Part shown: positions 33,024-45,520 of the stretch, piece after piece
How the letters are laid out: each line of letters begins with the position of its first letter
How positions within the stretch are numbered: position 1 is the stretch's first letter
Assembly (NCBI RefSeq): GCF_001680005.1
Contig: NC_033567.1
Span: forward strand, 1,736,001 to 1,800,000
Origin: Plasmodium coatneyi
Taxonomy: Eukaryota; Apicomplexa; Aconoidasida; Haemosporida; Plasmodiidae
Direction of reading: 5' to 3'
Length of the DNA stretch: 64,000 nucleotides
Notes under the pieces: generated by a model
The model's input: the letters and a program-made list of their open reading frames with translations, nothing else
Database searches by the model: none
Told to the model about the DNA's origin: nothing
Translations under genes and position numbers: made by a program

Positions 33024-34035
33024 ATTGACTCGCCCTTTCTACATTGACTGCACCTTCCTTAAGCCTGCAGGCTCTATATTCGTCTTACCATTCTTATTCA
33101 GGAGTTCTATTCCTAAGCCATCATTTTATCACCGGTCCCCTTTAAATAATATAACATTCCCCATTTTTTTTCATTCCTTCTATCCGTGTTTAAAAGCATC
33201 ATTGTACATGTGTTGTACATCCCTTTCGTTAAATTACGCATTCTGTATGCAGTATACTCCTACACCTTTTACGAACAACCTTTTCCATAGAAAGTGCCTT
33301 TACCTGAACTTGCCTCAGTATAATATAAAAATGTAATTCACAAAAAAAAAGTTGCTTCTCAGTATAAGTTGTTTACCACAAAAGAATTAACCTAAAGGAA
33401 GCAGTAAATTATGAACAAACATTATTGTCACACGGGAAAATACTAAAATAAACACATAAATTTTCCGTTACATAATTTTCCTATATAGAGAATGTCAACA
33501 ACATATTGCCAAAAAAATAAATTATAAAAACAGAAAAAAAATGCTCATGCACGGACAGAAATTAATTGTCACTGCAGAATGCATGCATTATAATGTTGTT
33601 CAACTGGATCCTATGCACCATCGTTAGTGTATTTCCGCTCTACACCAATTTTACATTTTCCTCATCAAATAAAAAATAACCCGAATAAAAAAAAAACAAT
33701 ACAACATTCCGTTGGCATTACTTTTCAGTATTTATACATATATGCGGTGCAGAATTCAATGGTTCCAAATAAATTATCCTCAACATGAATCCTCTTTTCC
33801 TTCCTTTCCCTCTCATTCTATTTCACCCTGCGCATTGTGATAAAAATTGTTAAATAAATAGTTGCTGTACATAGAAACGGCCAACAAATAAAACGTAAAA
33901 AATATTCTTCCTAGAAGAGATTTTTAAAATATAATAAGAAAAAAACACAATTCCAAAAAAGAAAAGTGATAAAAATAAAATTGCCACCAATAATTGCTTT
34001 AAAGAGGAACTTGCACTACACGGAAATTTTACCAT
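33024..34035. promoter_or_regulatory. 5' flank of the SICA-like gene
   Basis: About 1 kb of AT-rich DNA upstream of the predicted start at 33023. It must hold the promoter. Short open frames on both strands (for example a hydrophobic one at 33850-34035) have no supporting splice structure or family motif. Confidence 0.4.
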
Positions 34036-34039
34036 ATTG

Positions 34040-34630
34040 TGGGGTTCCGGCTTTAGGGCTTAGGGTTCAGGATTTAGGATTTAGGGTTCAAGTTTTACGT
34101 TTCCGTTTTCATGATTTTATGTTTCAGCGTTCAGTGTTCAGGGTTTAGGATTTAGGATTTAGGGTTCAGGGGTTTAGAGTTCCACGTTTAGGGTTCGAGG
34201 ATTAGGGTTCAGGATTCAGAGTTCAGGGTTTACCTTTTCAGTCTTCGATCTTTCAGGATTCAGGGCTTTTGGTTTAGTGTTCAGGGTTCAGGATTTATGT
34301 TTTAGGATTCAGTGTTTAGTGTTTTAGGTCTTAGGGTTCAGGGTTTAGAGTTTAGTTATTGGGGTTCACGGTTTTAGTTTCCACATTTAAGGATTCAGTA
34401 TTTAGTGTTCAAGCTTTAGGGTTCGCTGTTTAGAATTCAGGTTTGGAGTTTCAGGCTTTAGGGTTAAGGTTTCATGGGTTTAAGTTTTAGGTTTCGGGGT
34501 TTAGGGTTGAGGTTTTAGTGTTAAGGGCTTAAAGTTTAGGATTTTCGAGGTTGAGTGTTTAAGAGTTGAGGGTTTAAGGTTTATGGGCTTAGGATTTTGG
34601 GTTCATATTTTAGGGTTGAGTATTTAGGCA
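34040..34630 (+). repeat. degenerate interstitial telomere-like heptads, GGGTT(T/C)A
   Basis: Dozens of variants of GGGTTTA and GGGTTCA (AGGGTTCAGGATTTAGGATT and similar) occupy about 590 bp in the midst of genes. GGGTT(T/C)A is the Plasmodium telomere unit, and interstitial copies are known in P. knowlesi among SICAvar and KIR loci. Units are spaced roughly every seven bases but many are mutated or lack one base, so the array is old. The G-rich strand is the + strand. Confidence 0.88.
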
Positions 34631-35300
34631 GGAAGACCTTCTTCCTAAAGAAGGTGTTCTAACGTTGGGGGTTGCTATAGTTGAGGTTCCAAGGGAACAA
34701 GTTTCTAAGGAAGATTTCCGTAAAGAAGAGAGTTCAGGTTCAAATTCGGTTTAGGGAGGAAAAACTTAGTTCCTAAGGAAGGGGTTTCTATGGTTGATGT
34801 TCCTAAGGAACGGGTTCCAAGTTCAGATTCCGGGTTTAGGGAGGAAGACTTTGTTATTGAAGTTGATGTAACTAGGGAACAGGTTCCATGTTTAGGTTTA
34901 GGGTTTACGGAAGGAAGACTTTGCCTCTGAGGAACAGGTTCCAAGTTCAGATTCCGTGTTTAGGGAAGGATGACTTTGTTCCTAAGGAACAAATTTCCAT
35001 GGAAGATGTTCCAAATGAAGAGGTTCCAACCTCAGATTCCGGGTTTAGAGAGGAGGACTTTATATCTGAGGAAGGTGTTCCTAAGGATTAGGTTCCTCGT
35101 TCAGATTCCGGGTTTAGGGGAGGAATACTTCGTTCCTGAGGAAGATGTTCTTAGGGATGATGTTCCTAAGAAAGAGGTTCCGTGTTCAGGTTCAGATTTT
35201 AGGGAGATATACTTTGTTCCTAAGGAAGAATGTTCCTATGGTTGATGTTCCTAAAGAAGATATTCCTAAGGTACAGGATCAGTGTTCAGGTTCCGGCTTT
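34630..35300 (+). pseudogene. remnant of a SICAvar last exon (C-terminal repeats)
   Basis: Frames on the + strand decode the repeat typical of SICAvar C-termini: VPKEQ, EEVP, SDSGFREEDF, VPKE. The clearest stretch is about 34970-35085 (NEEVPTSDSGFREEDF). Single-base insertions (around 34970 and 35115) and stops break the frame, and no upstream cytoplasmic or membrane exon was found, so this is a dead fragment. The coding unit for DSGFREED contains GGGTTTAGGGAGGA, that is, a telomere-like heptad, and the remnant passes without a sharp border into the heptad array on its left. Confidence 0.82.
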
Positions 35301-37316
35301 AGGGTGTAGTAAATATTTTTCTTTTTTTTTTCCTTTTTTTTGTGTATTGTGTATTAAATTGTTTACATGTTCATGTGTAATGAATGTAAGACGAAAAAAA
35401 AAAATTTTTTTCCCTATTTTAATTTGATTTGTTTGGTAAAATTTCTTCTTTTATTGAAGATCCAACATATTCATTTGTTTTGTTATAAATTTTTGTCGTT
35501 GTAATTTTTTTTGTTTTAATAATTTTCTATTTTCTAATTCTAATTATTGATATTTGAAAATTGCTCCAAATTGCGAGGGTGTGCGACGGTTGGCTAAGGT
35601 CCGTAAAAAAAAAAAAGAAGTTTTCTTACAAAAAAAAAAAAAAAGAAAGGAACTGTGTACACAATTACACAAATTTTTTACCATGTCACACACAGGTGCG
35701 CGGTCCTTCTCCTGTCTGCAAAAAAAAAAAGAGTGTCTTAAAAAAAGAAGTGTTCTTAGAAAAAAAGGTGTCCTTGAAAAAAAAGTAACTGTGTGTACAA
35801 TTACACAAATTTTTTACCATGTCACACATGTGTTTGTCTACGAAAGAATCAATATTTTAAGGACAAACACAGGCACATTTAAAAAAAAGAAAGGAAAAAA
35901 AAATTTGAGTTCATAAAATGAAAAAAAAGATAAAAATAAAATGGCGCTCAGGGGGGCCAGTATGATGCCCCAACCCATGGAGCGTTGTCCACTGTTGTGA
36001 GTTGCTATCAACTATGTAAATAAGGAAAAGGTGATGAGCTGAACATTTTTTTTTTTTTTTCTTCCCATGTACCCAGATGGATGCTACTGCTCGGGTGGTG
36101 ATGGAATTCGCCCTCAAAAAAAAAAAGCGCCACAAATTCTAGTGGACCCCCCGCACCTTCAGGTACTTCCCTTCCGCAAAAGGGGCAAATTTACATAATG
36201 GAAAGTTCCCACAGTTAACGTTTTTTTTTTTTCCTTTCCTTTTGTCCAATATGAAAGAAAAAAAAAACACACACATATTCCGAATACGGGAAGTGAAGTA
36301 CCCACAGAATGAACACGACACATCGGTAGAAAAACCCAGTGAAAAGAAAAAAAAGGGAACACTAACAAAAAAAAAAAGTACACATAGAGGATGTCCAAAG
36401 GGTAAGGGAGAGTTTAAAGGGGGTGTTCCAAGTAACGAGTGGGGCAGGAACAATGGGGCGTAAGATGGACAAGACCCAGAACTTAGGAAGATTACCTTCT
36501 CGGGCCACTTTCCTCTCTTAGCCATTTGTGGCTGTCTTCGTTCATTTGATCATTTTTCCCATTTGCTTGCGCCTTTTTTATGCTTTTTTTTTTATGTTTT
36601 CTACGAAAGTGCTCACTTTCATGTGTAATTAATATAATCCGGGAAAAAAATAAAAATTTTCTTCGCCACTTTATTTTGACTTGTTTGGAAATTTTTTTAT
36701 TGAGCATCTAAAATGTTCATGAAATTTTTTTCACAAGTTTTTGTTCTAATAATTTTTTTCTTTTCTTTTTAATTATATAAATATTTCTTTCAAAAAGGGT
36801 CATCACTTTTTTTTTTTTTTTCTTTCGCGCCCCGCTTGGAGTATCTTCCTTAATGTTCTACTTAAACGTACAAATATATGAATAAAAAAGAAAAAAAGGA
36901 GAAAAAATAAAAAAGGAGGAAAGAAAAGAAAGGAAAAAAGAAAAATGTCATTTTGTTTCTTTCCACACTGTATGAACTTCACGGTTATTTATATCCTTGA
37001 GGGGTGTATTGGGAAAAGGACACCGATCCATTTAGAAATCCTGAACTTTTTCCACTTTTTCCTTTTTAAATACATTTGGGAAAGTTCGTTTTTTACCTGC
37101 CTCATTGTTATAATTTCCCAAATCATTTTCTAAGTTATCATATTCTATTTTCTCATAAGTCATCATAAGAACAAATATGTATATCATTTGTGATACATGT
37201 ACATTTTCCTCTGAACTGTTACTTAGAAACCATTCACGACATTAGCGGCCACCTATTCTTCACTTCTTCCAGTTGACAGATTAACTCAGATTCTTCGATT
37301 CTTTAGAAATTGTCTA
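35301..37316. other. non-coding flank of the SICAvar remnant, internally duplicated
   Basis: No gene is supported. Two homologous AT-rich stretches (about 35370-35560 and 36605-36790) share CATGTGTAAT, TTTTAATTTGA/TTTTGACTTG, TGTTTGG and TTCTAATAATTTT in order. A stretch of about 45 bp with AATTACACAAATTTTTTACC occurs at about 35653-35700 and again at 35792-35835. A segment at 36940-37010 (ACTGTATGAA, CGGTTATTTAT) resembles the KIR C 3' flank at about 13760-13800. Open frames are Lys- or Phe-rich homopolymer products. Confidence 0.5.
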
Positions 37317-38527
37317 TCATTTCCTAGTATATGCGTCTTCATCTGAACTGTAGTACTCCTCATCAGACTTTATATCACTCCTTCCTCTTGGCTTACGATA
37401 GGGGCGATTTCCTCCATTTCCGCTTGTACTGGAAGTAACATTAGGGTTATTTGTATTTGCTTGACCACCAGGAGCTTTATTTTCAGCAATACTTGGGGAT
37501 TTATTTTCTGATGCAGTTGGAGCTTTATTTTCTCCTTCAGTTGGAGCTTTATTTTCTCCTTCAGTTGGGGATTTATTTTCTCCTTCAGTTGGGGATTTAT
37601 TTTCTCCTTCAGTTGGGGATTTATTTTCTCCTTCAGTTGGGGATTTATTTTCTCCTTCAGTTGGGGATTTATTTTCTCCTTCAGTTGGGGATTTATTTTC
37701 TACTTCAGTTGGAGCTTTATTTTCTACTTCAGTTGGAGCTTTATTTTCTACTTCAGTTGGAGCTTTATTTTCTACTCCAGTTGGAGCTTTGTTCCTACCA
37801 ACACTCGGCGCTTTGTTCCCAGCAACTCTCGGCCCTTTGTTCCTACTAACACTCGGCCCTTTGTTCCTACCAACACTCGGCCCTTTGTTCCCAGCAGCAC
37901 TTGGCGCTTTGTTCCCAGCAGCACTCGGTGCTTTGTTTCCGGACCCCGAGGCCCCTTTCTTAACTTCAGGAACTTTCTCTTTTTTCTCCTTTTTCTGAAA
38001 TAAATCTTTAAGTGAGGATTTATTTTGTGATGGAGTTGCTACTTCTGCGCTTGCTAAATTTCTACCAATACTTTTATGCAGTTGTAATGGAGCATTCACA
38101 TCCTGTCTTCTGAAATCCTCTTGATGCTATAATGGAAGAAAAGGGAAGAAAAGAAAATAATGAAAAAGTATTAAATATGCATGTAATAGTATGTACGATA
38201 CATACTATTCGTATGGGACATGTGTATAACACTTGCAACATCATAGTGATGCGTATCTATATTATTAAGTATCACACCCCTCTATTTTGCCTATCTGTGT
38301 GTTTGCCTCTGTTTGGGTGTAGTACTCACCTTTAAAAAGATAAAAGCAAGAACAAAAAATAACATCGCAGTTCTTTTAGTGAAAAAGAGGGACGATCCTG
38401 AGGCCTTCTTTCCGTCCATTTTATTTTTTTGACTAGCTTGTGCAAATGGGATTCTGCTACCTTGGGATGGCAACCCTCCCTGTAGGGCACCGTTCGCTGT
38501 TGTTGTTGTTCTGCTTGAATGTACCAT
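37317..38527 (-). CDS. gene H: exported repeat protein, two exons
   Basis: Exon 1 (38527-38330, 66 codons) has a recessed hydrophobic segment (TAMLFFVLAFIFLK) and joins in phase 0 to exon 2 (38126-37317), about 335 residues. Exon 2 opens HQEDFRRQDVNAPLQ, then a PEXEL-like GRNLAS (no acidic fifth residue), a Lys-rich stretch, and about 20 tandem 8-residue units from NKAPSAAG through NKSPTEGE. It ends in a basic/acidic tail (YRKPRGRSD, EEYYSSDEDAY). Exon 1, the splice sites and the start of exon 2 closely match gene I (45521), but the PHIST domain of I is absent, so the two are related by their 5' halves only. The recessed signal and the motif suggest export into the red cell. The function of the repeat is unknown. 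Gene I has the same weakened motif. Confidence 0.82.
37465..37945 (-). repeat. 24-bp coding minisatellite in gene H
   Basis: About 20 units of 24 bp encode 8-residue repeats. Six central units (NKSPTEGE) are nearly identical at DNA level, flanked by variant units (NKAPTEVE, NKGPSVGR), the pattern expected from growth in the centre of the array. Confidence 0.9.
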
Positions 38528-38675
38528 GTTGTGTTATGGATGTTATATATACAAAAAGAGGTATTTGTGAATATTTTAAATTGAAATAAAATACGGTACA
38601 ATTTTTTTAAAAACAAATTATAATTGAAGAAATTCAAATACAAGAATTATATCTATTCGTAGGTTCTTCTTTTTT
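38528..38675 (-). promoter_or_regulatory. promoter/5' UTR of gene H, inverted copy of that of gene I
   Basis: Read on the minus strand, the roughly 145 bp before the gene H start are almost identical to the + strand at about 45375-45520 before gene I. Shared runs include AGAACCTACGAATAGATATA and CATAACACAACATGGTACA. Similarity fades just beyond the AGAAGAACC motif at the distal end. Such conservation in AT-rich intergenic DNA suggests recent duplication or conversion, and possibly shared regulation. Confidence 0.85.
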
Positions 38676-38679
38676 AATT

Positions 38680-41600
38680 ATGGTTCGATTGAGAAAGGAG
38701 TTGTATGAAAGAAAACAATACAAAATTATATATTAGTTCAGCGATATTTTTTCTTTTTTTATATTCTAAAAACAATATTTATTGTAATATATAGGAAAAA
38801 GAAGTGTCTACCAATAGGATGGGGTTCTTCCTTTCTTTTTTTTCATAATATAATATTTTTTCAATAGTAGATGAAAAAAAAAATTAAAATCAAGTCTATC
38901 AGTTTGATGGTTTCTTTTTTTTTTTATTTAAAAATATATTTTTCTATATTGTAAATAAAAAAGTTTTCTGCCAACAATTAAATTAAAACTAATGGACCGC
39001 ACAATTAAAAAAATATTTTTATGTCCAAAAAAAAAAAAAAAAAAAAAAAGGAAGTACAAGATAGATAAATACTGGTAGATGAATTCTTATTCACGGATCT
39101 GCTAGCTGTCGTTAATTATAAAACAAGAACATATACATTGCGAATGTATGTTTATTTAAATTTTTCTTTTTTTGCATGCAGTCCATCCATTCACAACAGA
39201 TTAAAGCATTGGTTTTGACATAGCAATATTATTTTATGAAAAAATAAAAAAGGACCTAAGTAATATATGCGCATATACTGCATGAATGAGTGCATTCAAG
39301 AGAAAGGAAGCATACTTGAACGTACCTACAACAATTTATATACATGTTTTATTTTTATTAAAATACGAAATAGAGATAAATTCTCGCCCCGAAGTAATTT
39401 TTTTTTCTAATTGCATGTAAAAAAGTTTTTTATTACAGAACAAATCTGTACAAAAAAGAGTTGAAAAGAAAAAAGAGAAACACTTATATAATATTCATCC
39501 AATAAATATGAAACTGATTAATATTTACGTAATTTCAGAAATATATAAATTACATATTTATGAATAGTTATTCTATTATGAAAAAATTATGATGATTGCT
39601 ATATTCAATTTAGATTCTGTTAACAATAATTTATACATTTTTATGAGGAAATTTTAGCATGTACAACATATATTCTTCTTAAGCTATTTTGAGTTGTGCA
39701 TTCAGATAATACCACAACATCGATGTTAATAAATGAATTGTCACTTGAACGACAGATGCAATTCTCTAATTATTGGGCACTCTTTTCTTTTCCCTTAAAT
39801 TTTGTACTCTACAGTAGGCAGAACTTCCATATACCAGGTGTTTTCTACATTTTCTATTTCATTTAAGAAAAAAGAAAATTAGTATATTCCGTAACATTCA
39901 GCCACTTTATATTCTTATATTATACTGTATAACCTTATTTGTTTGCTTATTCCTATAAAAAAAGAGAGGGAAGAATAATTTCATTGTAAATATAATATTC
40001 GAGGCTTCCCATTGAGAAAAAAGTTGTACAAAATTATTATAACTTTATAATAGATTAAAATATTCATTAAAGGAATAAGTATACTCAATCACCGACATTC
40101 CCTTCCTACGTATGCTTACGATTTCCTTCCCTCTAAAATTTACCCTCACTGCAGTTTAAGGGGGGGGCTGTTCCAAATGTACTATATATCAATTTATTCA
40201 TACAACAGCAAATATGAACTGCCTATAGGGTCCTTCTTATAATGTAAATTCTTCAAACATAATGCCGCACCAGTTATTACTCCACACATTAGTTCAAAAA
40301 TACTAATAAAACATTATATCTATTTATATCATTATATAAAAATTACAAGACGGACAATTGTATTTGTAGTAGAATTGTGCATATACAAATTCATTCCTCC
40401 TTAGTTTATAATAGAACGTTTAAATAAGGTGTCCCTAGGGAAAAGGCATGTAGAGATTTCCGGAAAAAATATATATTCGAGCATACGACGCCGTTTTTAG
40501 CAAGAACACTCCGTCTATTCATTCACTTAAATGCTATATTAATTTATATTCTTATTTATCCTGAAGATGATAGATGCGCCCGCTACGCCCTGCCGTAATA
40601 TACAATGAAAGGAACATTAGTTAAATGCGACCGACCCTCACTGTTCATTCAATCCGTACACATGAATGCATTCTACTGTACAGCATACACTAATAACTCA
40701 GTATTCATTCATATGGAGCAAATTCAACTACCTCTTGCCATTCTATAATATCACATTAAGTTGTCCCTCAAAACACAATGTCCTATTTCTTTCATCCTCC
40801 CGCTTTTTCTGATTATACATATTAGAATATTCTGTATCTTTCCATAATTTACCAAAAAAAAAAAGCATGTTCCCCCACAGGGACTTTTTCTATGGTTCCT
40901 TTCCCCCCTTTATTCATTACGTTTTTACCTTCTTATAACATAATTTTGTACGTCTATATTATAAAACTATATGATCACATCTATTATAGCAATACTAGAC
41001 ATGATCGTGCCACATAGGAATTCTGTGATGACCACATTCCTCTGCTATTCCAATCATGATATATATAGTACGTCCCCTCTTAAGAAGTTTTCCAGGGCGG
41101 CGTGCTTTCAACAGGAACTATTAAGGGTCATACAGCTGGTATAATACCCTCTCTTCAGGTTCCTCATGCACCATAATGCAGTAATATATTCATGGAATAC
41201 CCTGTTTTATAGAGCCACGGGGAAATTGACATATATTATCCCTTTTGGCTGTATTATTTTTTGTATCATGAACATTTTGAATTATAGGGAATACAAAATT
41301 TCCGATATGTTACTGTGTTCGTAATGAATATGAAAGGAAATGCCCCACATATCAAACGCATATATATAAAATTCCATGAACTGATGATACAATATAAGGA
41401 TTTTTGGTACACATAAAACATAAAGTGAAACGAAAAACAAGAGAAAAGAAGAAAAAAAGAACATGGGTATTTTGCACCTATGCTCGGAAATGTACACATT
41501 TCCCATAAAACGCATATAAAGGAATGCAAAGATGGCACTCACCGAAATTCCCCTGACATACTGGAAGAATCTACTAACACATATAATGAACATCTGCGAA

Positions 41601-44600
41601 ATAAAAACTACACATATAATAATTTTAACATATTCTTGTTATCTACAAAAAGTACAGAGCATCCTTGCTCTTACGATTACTCCGACTTCCATTATTATAT
41701 GCACGCGCTTTTGTTCATTCATTTTGTACAAATTCCATAATCATTCTATTCAGTACATACATATAATAGCTCAATTCATCCGTCCCCTAATTCAGAATAA
41801 ATTCTGAAACAACATTTACACATTCCTAAACTTATACGTACTTTCTTCATATAGTTCCTACTATTATGTTTACTCGTATGCTCCTAAAGTTTACCGGAAC
41901 ATAAAGGAATAATCGAAAGAGCGACATTAATACAAAAGAGCAATGATGAGACATTTGTGGAGAAAGAAGCCAATAGCTTATTCGAACATATAACCGCTGC
42001 GAGGAATATACAAATAAATATTCTGCGCTGAAGGAAAATTGTACAAACGTTCCCTGCACTTTGATTATGTGGTATCCGCGAAAAATTATTTCACAAATTG
42101 TTCCTATGTGACCCTCCCGAGGAACAAGTTAATGCCCTCATTACCTAATGACTGTTCTGATGGTTCACGCGGTTCACTGAGAAATCTGATAATACAGTGC
42201 ACACAGGGAATGAAAAAGAGTTTCATGCGTTCGAACAAATTCTTTAAGGAGTATATTAAGAAATAGTTCCAAAAAAATGGATTTCGCAGATGAAAGCGCG
42301 GCAATACTAATGACTGCCCCTTTCCCTTTTGGGTTCAGATACTTAAGATAATGTGGAACAGAGTTTATTTATTCAATTAGAAATAATTTAGAAAGAATCA
42401 ACATGGAAAACATAAGTTCCACTACACATATTAGCTTTAATTTTAATACTAGCAAAATCTACTGAGGAATTATGGAATATTACGAATATATATATAAATA
42501 GGTTACGCTGGTATGGGGCAAATTTTGAAGGAAAATGAACACAAGGATTCAAATCTTGTAATAATATATTCTTAGAAAAAATCACCCTTATTACGAATTA
42601 TTCCGCTTTACTTAACGTACAAGGCCTTCCGCAGGAGGAGGATGTTACATCCAACCGGAGAACATAAGGTGTTTACTTGGACAGGTACCCTGGTCATGAT
42701 GATAGTGTTTTCACATACATATATTTGTGCTCAACACTTGGAGGTGCTGCCGCTCTAACGAAAGATTTTACCCTCTGCGTTCCATATACTTACTATTTCT
42801 TTATACCGGTCTTATAATGTTCTTTTCTTAAAGTATGAAATTACTGCGTTATTGTGTGATATGTATAAAATACTGTTATAGCACTACGTTTGTGTGTGCA
42901 CACCAACCATTTTATAAATTAGGAGGAAAAAAAAAAATTAAAAAGCGTCCTAAACCCTTAAACGGCTCTTCCCTAATAATTAAATTTGGTGCAGTTTTAA
43001 ATACAGTTAAGCCCCTATACACATGCAGCATAGAAAAAAGCTCATTCATTCGTAACATATGTTTACACAGTCTGTGTTTCTCTTCGAGCCCATTTTTTTT
43101 TTTTTTTTTTTATAAATTCATTATAGGAATATATCACTCTTATGAAATATCCTCTGGGTGCAAAAACTCCTTATGTGTAATTCATTTTTACCAAACGTTA
43201 AAGTTAAAAAGGGGCATTTTCTAAGGAGCTACTGGTTTTCTTCCTTTATTTTTCATACCTTATGTTATATAACACTGAGTGCGAGTGTATTTTTCGTAGC
43301 ATATGGAAAATCGCGCCCTATATAAACACATATATGGACGGTATATTTCTCCAATGGAAAATCTCATTTGGCCGTGGATCAAACTACTCATATAATCAGA
43401 ACATGGTTCTAGTAGTAGAATTTTTCCTCTCTTTCAGGTCAAACTGCTTATGTACAGAACATACTGTTCTTGTGCGGTCCTATATTTATATATACCGCGA
43501 ACGTTTCTCAAATAATGTGGTCATTTTTATTTAGACACTTTATTTGAATGTCATAGAATAGAATATATTCGTAAAATGTACACATGAGTATGTACAATAA
43601 GTACTGTTTACATAATCTTATATTGATACACTCTTTACACGGACCTCTTCTACTAGTCACTACTAAACATGGAAAAAACTGCGTTCAGTTTTTTAGAAAT
43701 TTATTTTAAGATTATTTGGGGGGAAAGCAACTTTTTTGTTATTGTTCATGATAAAGGCGGGGAAGCACTATAACATACCGTGAGGGTAGGATAAGAAGGA
43801 AGAGGATACCATATTGTTAGAGAGCCTCAAGGTGTATATGAATAATCCATAAGATGGGACCCCACAGCATTCCATATTCATGTATGCATTATATCATTAT
43901 GGGGACAAATAAGCCATAACAAATTGTTTCCTGAACATATATTTTAAGATATTTATCTTAGGTTTTATACGAATTCGTACATTTTTTGGGGGGGAAAATT
44001 ATAAAAATAGGGTGGCCACAGAAGTTCCTATTTATGGCGGAAATGTTATCATTTTTATAAAATGTATTTGTAACCTATTAATAGGATGTGCTTATATTTT
44101 CTATTAGGTATTGAAGTAAAATGAAGAATGGACCTGAGGGAGGATTCGTATTTTTATAGTTCAAATAAATAATTTTTTCATCATTTAATGGGGACTGTAT
44201 AATTCAAGTATTCCTCAGAAAGTATTATATACATATATATATATATATATTTATTTATATATTTATTTATTTATTTTTCCATTGGCCTATTCTGTTGCCA
44301 TTACATATTGATGCTTCTGTATGTTAACTACATGAATACAATATTTCCATTAATACAATTATGAGAACCTCCTATGATTATTCAAGAACTGAACGCTTCG
44401 ACATGTAGCATATCAAATCGGCACAATCGTGAAGTAAAATGTGCTCATCGCAAATAATTGTAAATTATCATTTTTAATAGATAGCCTAGCGACTGTTCTT
44501 TTCCTTTGAAGTGATCCACGAAAATTATGTTGTCACATAATACACTTATTTTTTATGAGGAATACAAAGTAACACACAAAATATTCGTACCTCCATATTA

Positions 44601-44855
44601 GAAGTCCTTATTCCTCGGGGCAATATATATAAAGGAAAAATCATCCTATACTTTTACATGAACCATGGGTGGAGCTTACATTCTACTTAAAATGCTCTAT
44701 ACTGAGCTTCGTAGTATGCAACATGAAAATTTTGTTTACAAGTAGTGTAACTGCTGTATAGATGCCACACTCATGTAAGGTACATGTACTGTTGTATATA
44801 TAACGGTTCGCAATGAAAAAGAGGAAAAATTAAATCGTAAACTCTGAAAGCACTA
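38680..44855. other. gene-poor AT-rich spacer between the divergent genes H and I
   Basis: Over 6 kb without a recognisable gene. Open frames (for example 41266-41593 minus, 42039-42266 plus, 42835-43224 plus) lack splice structure, family motifs or low-complexity-free composition that would support them. The stretch has poly-A/poly-T runs, a (TA)n patch at about 44230-44275 and little longer repetition. Decayed genes or long non-coding RNA cannot be excluded. Confidence 0.45.
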
Positions 44856-44859
44856 AAAT

Positions 44860-45090
44860 TCTGATTCATAAATACAATTGTGAATCTTAGAAGGCCGAAA
44901 CCATGACCCATGAACACAAACATGGATCTCCTGATCCGCGATCTATGAACAACGGCGTGCATCTCCGAAAACTTCTGATCCATCTATACAACTATCAACC
45001 TTCTATATTCCTGATTCACGGAAGCAACAAACAAACCCCTCTTATAACCCTGATCTATAAACACACAATTATGAATTCTTGAACTGTTGT
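44860..45090. repeat. degenerate tandem repeat of about 30-36 bp
   Basis: Six or so variants of CTGATYCATGAACACAA...ATGAATCT recur, for example at 44866 (GATTCATAAATACAATTGTG), 44903 (GACCCATGAACACAAACATG), 44934, 44978, 45020 and 45051. The spacing is irregular and units are mutated. It lies in the 5' flank of gene I. A minus-strand frame through it shows matching peptide repetition but no other gene sign. Confidence 0.65.
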
Positions 45091-45374
45091 GCAATATGCA
45101 AAGAGTGCATGTTAAATAAAACGTGTTCATTAGAACTTTTAAATTCTACATGAAGTAATATATTTAATGAAAGGTGAAACACACACATTAATTAAATTAC
45201 AACGACAATTCCCTTTTTTTATCTTTTGTAAAATTTACAATAATTTATTTCTACATTACTACTTCATATGTTATAAAAAATACTTTATGTGTAGGAAAAA
45301 AAGAAAAAAAGAAAAAAAACATCGTACACGTGGATGTTCCTTTTTGACCTATATTATGGCGAATCTTTCATTTA

Positions 45375-45520
45375 AAAGAAGAACCTACGAATAGATATAA
45401 TTCTTGTATTTGAATTTCTTAAATAATAATTTGTTTTTAAAAAAATTGTACCGTATTTTATTTCAATTTAAAATACTCACAAATACCTCCTTTTTGCATA
45501 TATAAGATCCATAACACAAC
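45375..45520 (+). promoter_or_regulatory. promoter/5' UTR of gene I, inverted copy of that of gene H
   Basis: See 38528-38675: about 145 bp are nearly identical in opposite orientation. The region ends at the ATG of gene I; the similarity continues into exon 1. Confidence 0.85.

Noticed and set aside
33850..34035. Hydrophobic minus-strand frame as a possible signal exon
   Set aside because: No donor in phase with a following exon, and the composition is explained by poly-A/T runs.
35554..35916. Lys-rich frames behind the SICAvar remnant
   Set aside because: They are products of poly-A runs and a duplicated 45-bp segment.
41266..43534. Small frames in the H/I spacer as genes
   Set aside because: No intron partner, motif or family likeness; lengths are as expected by chance in such DNA.
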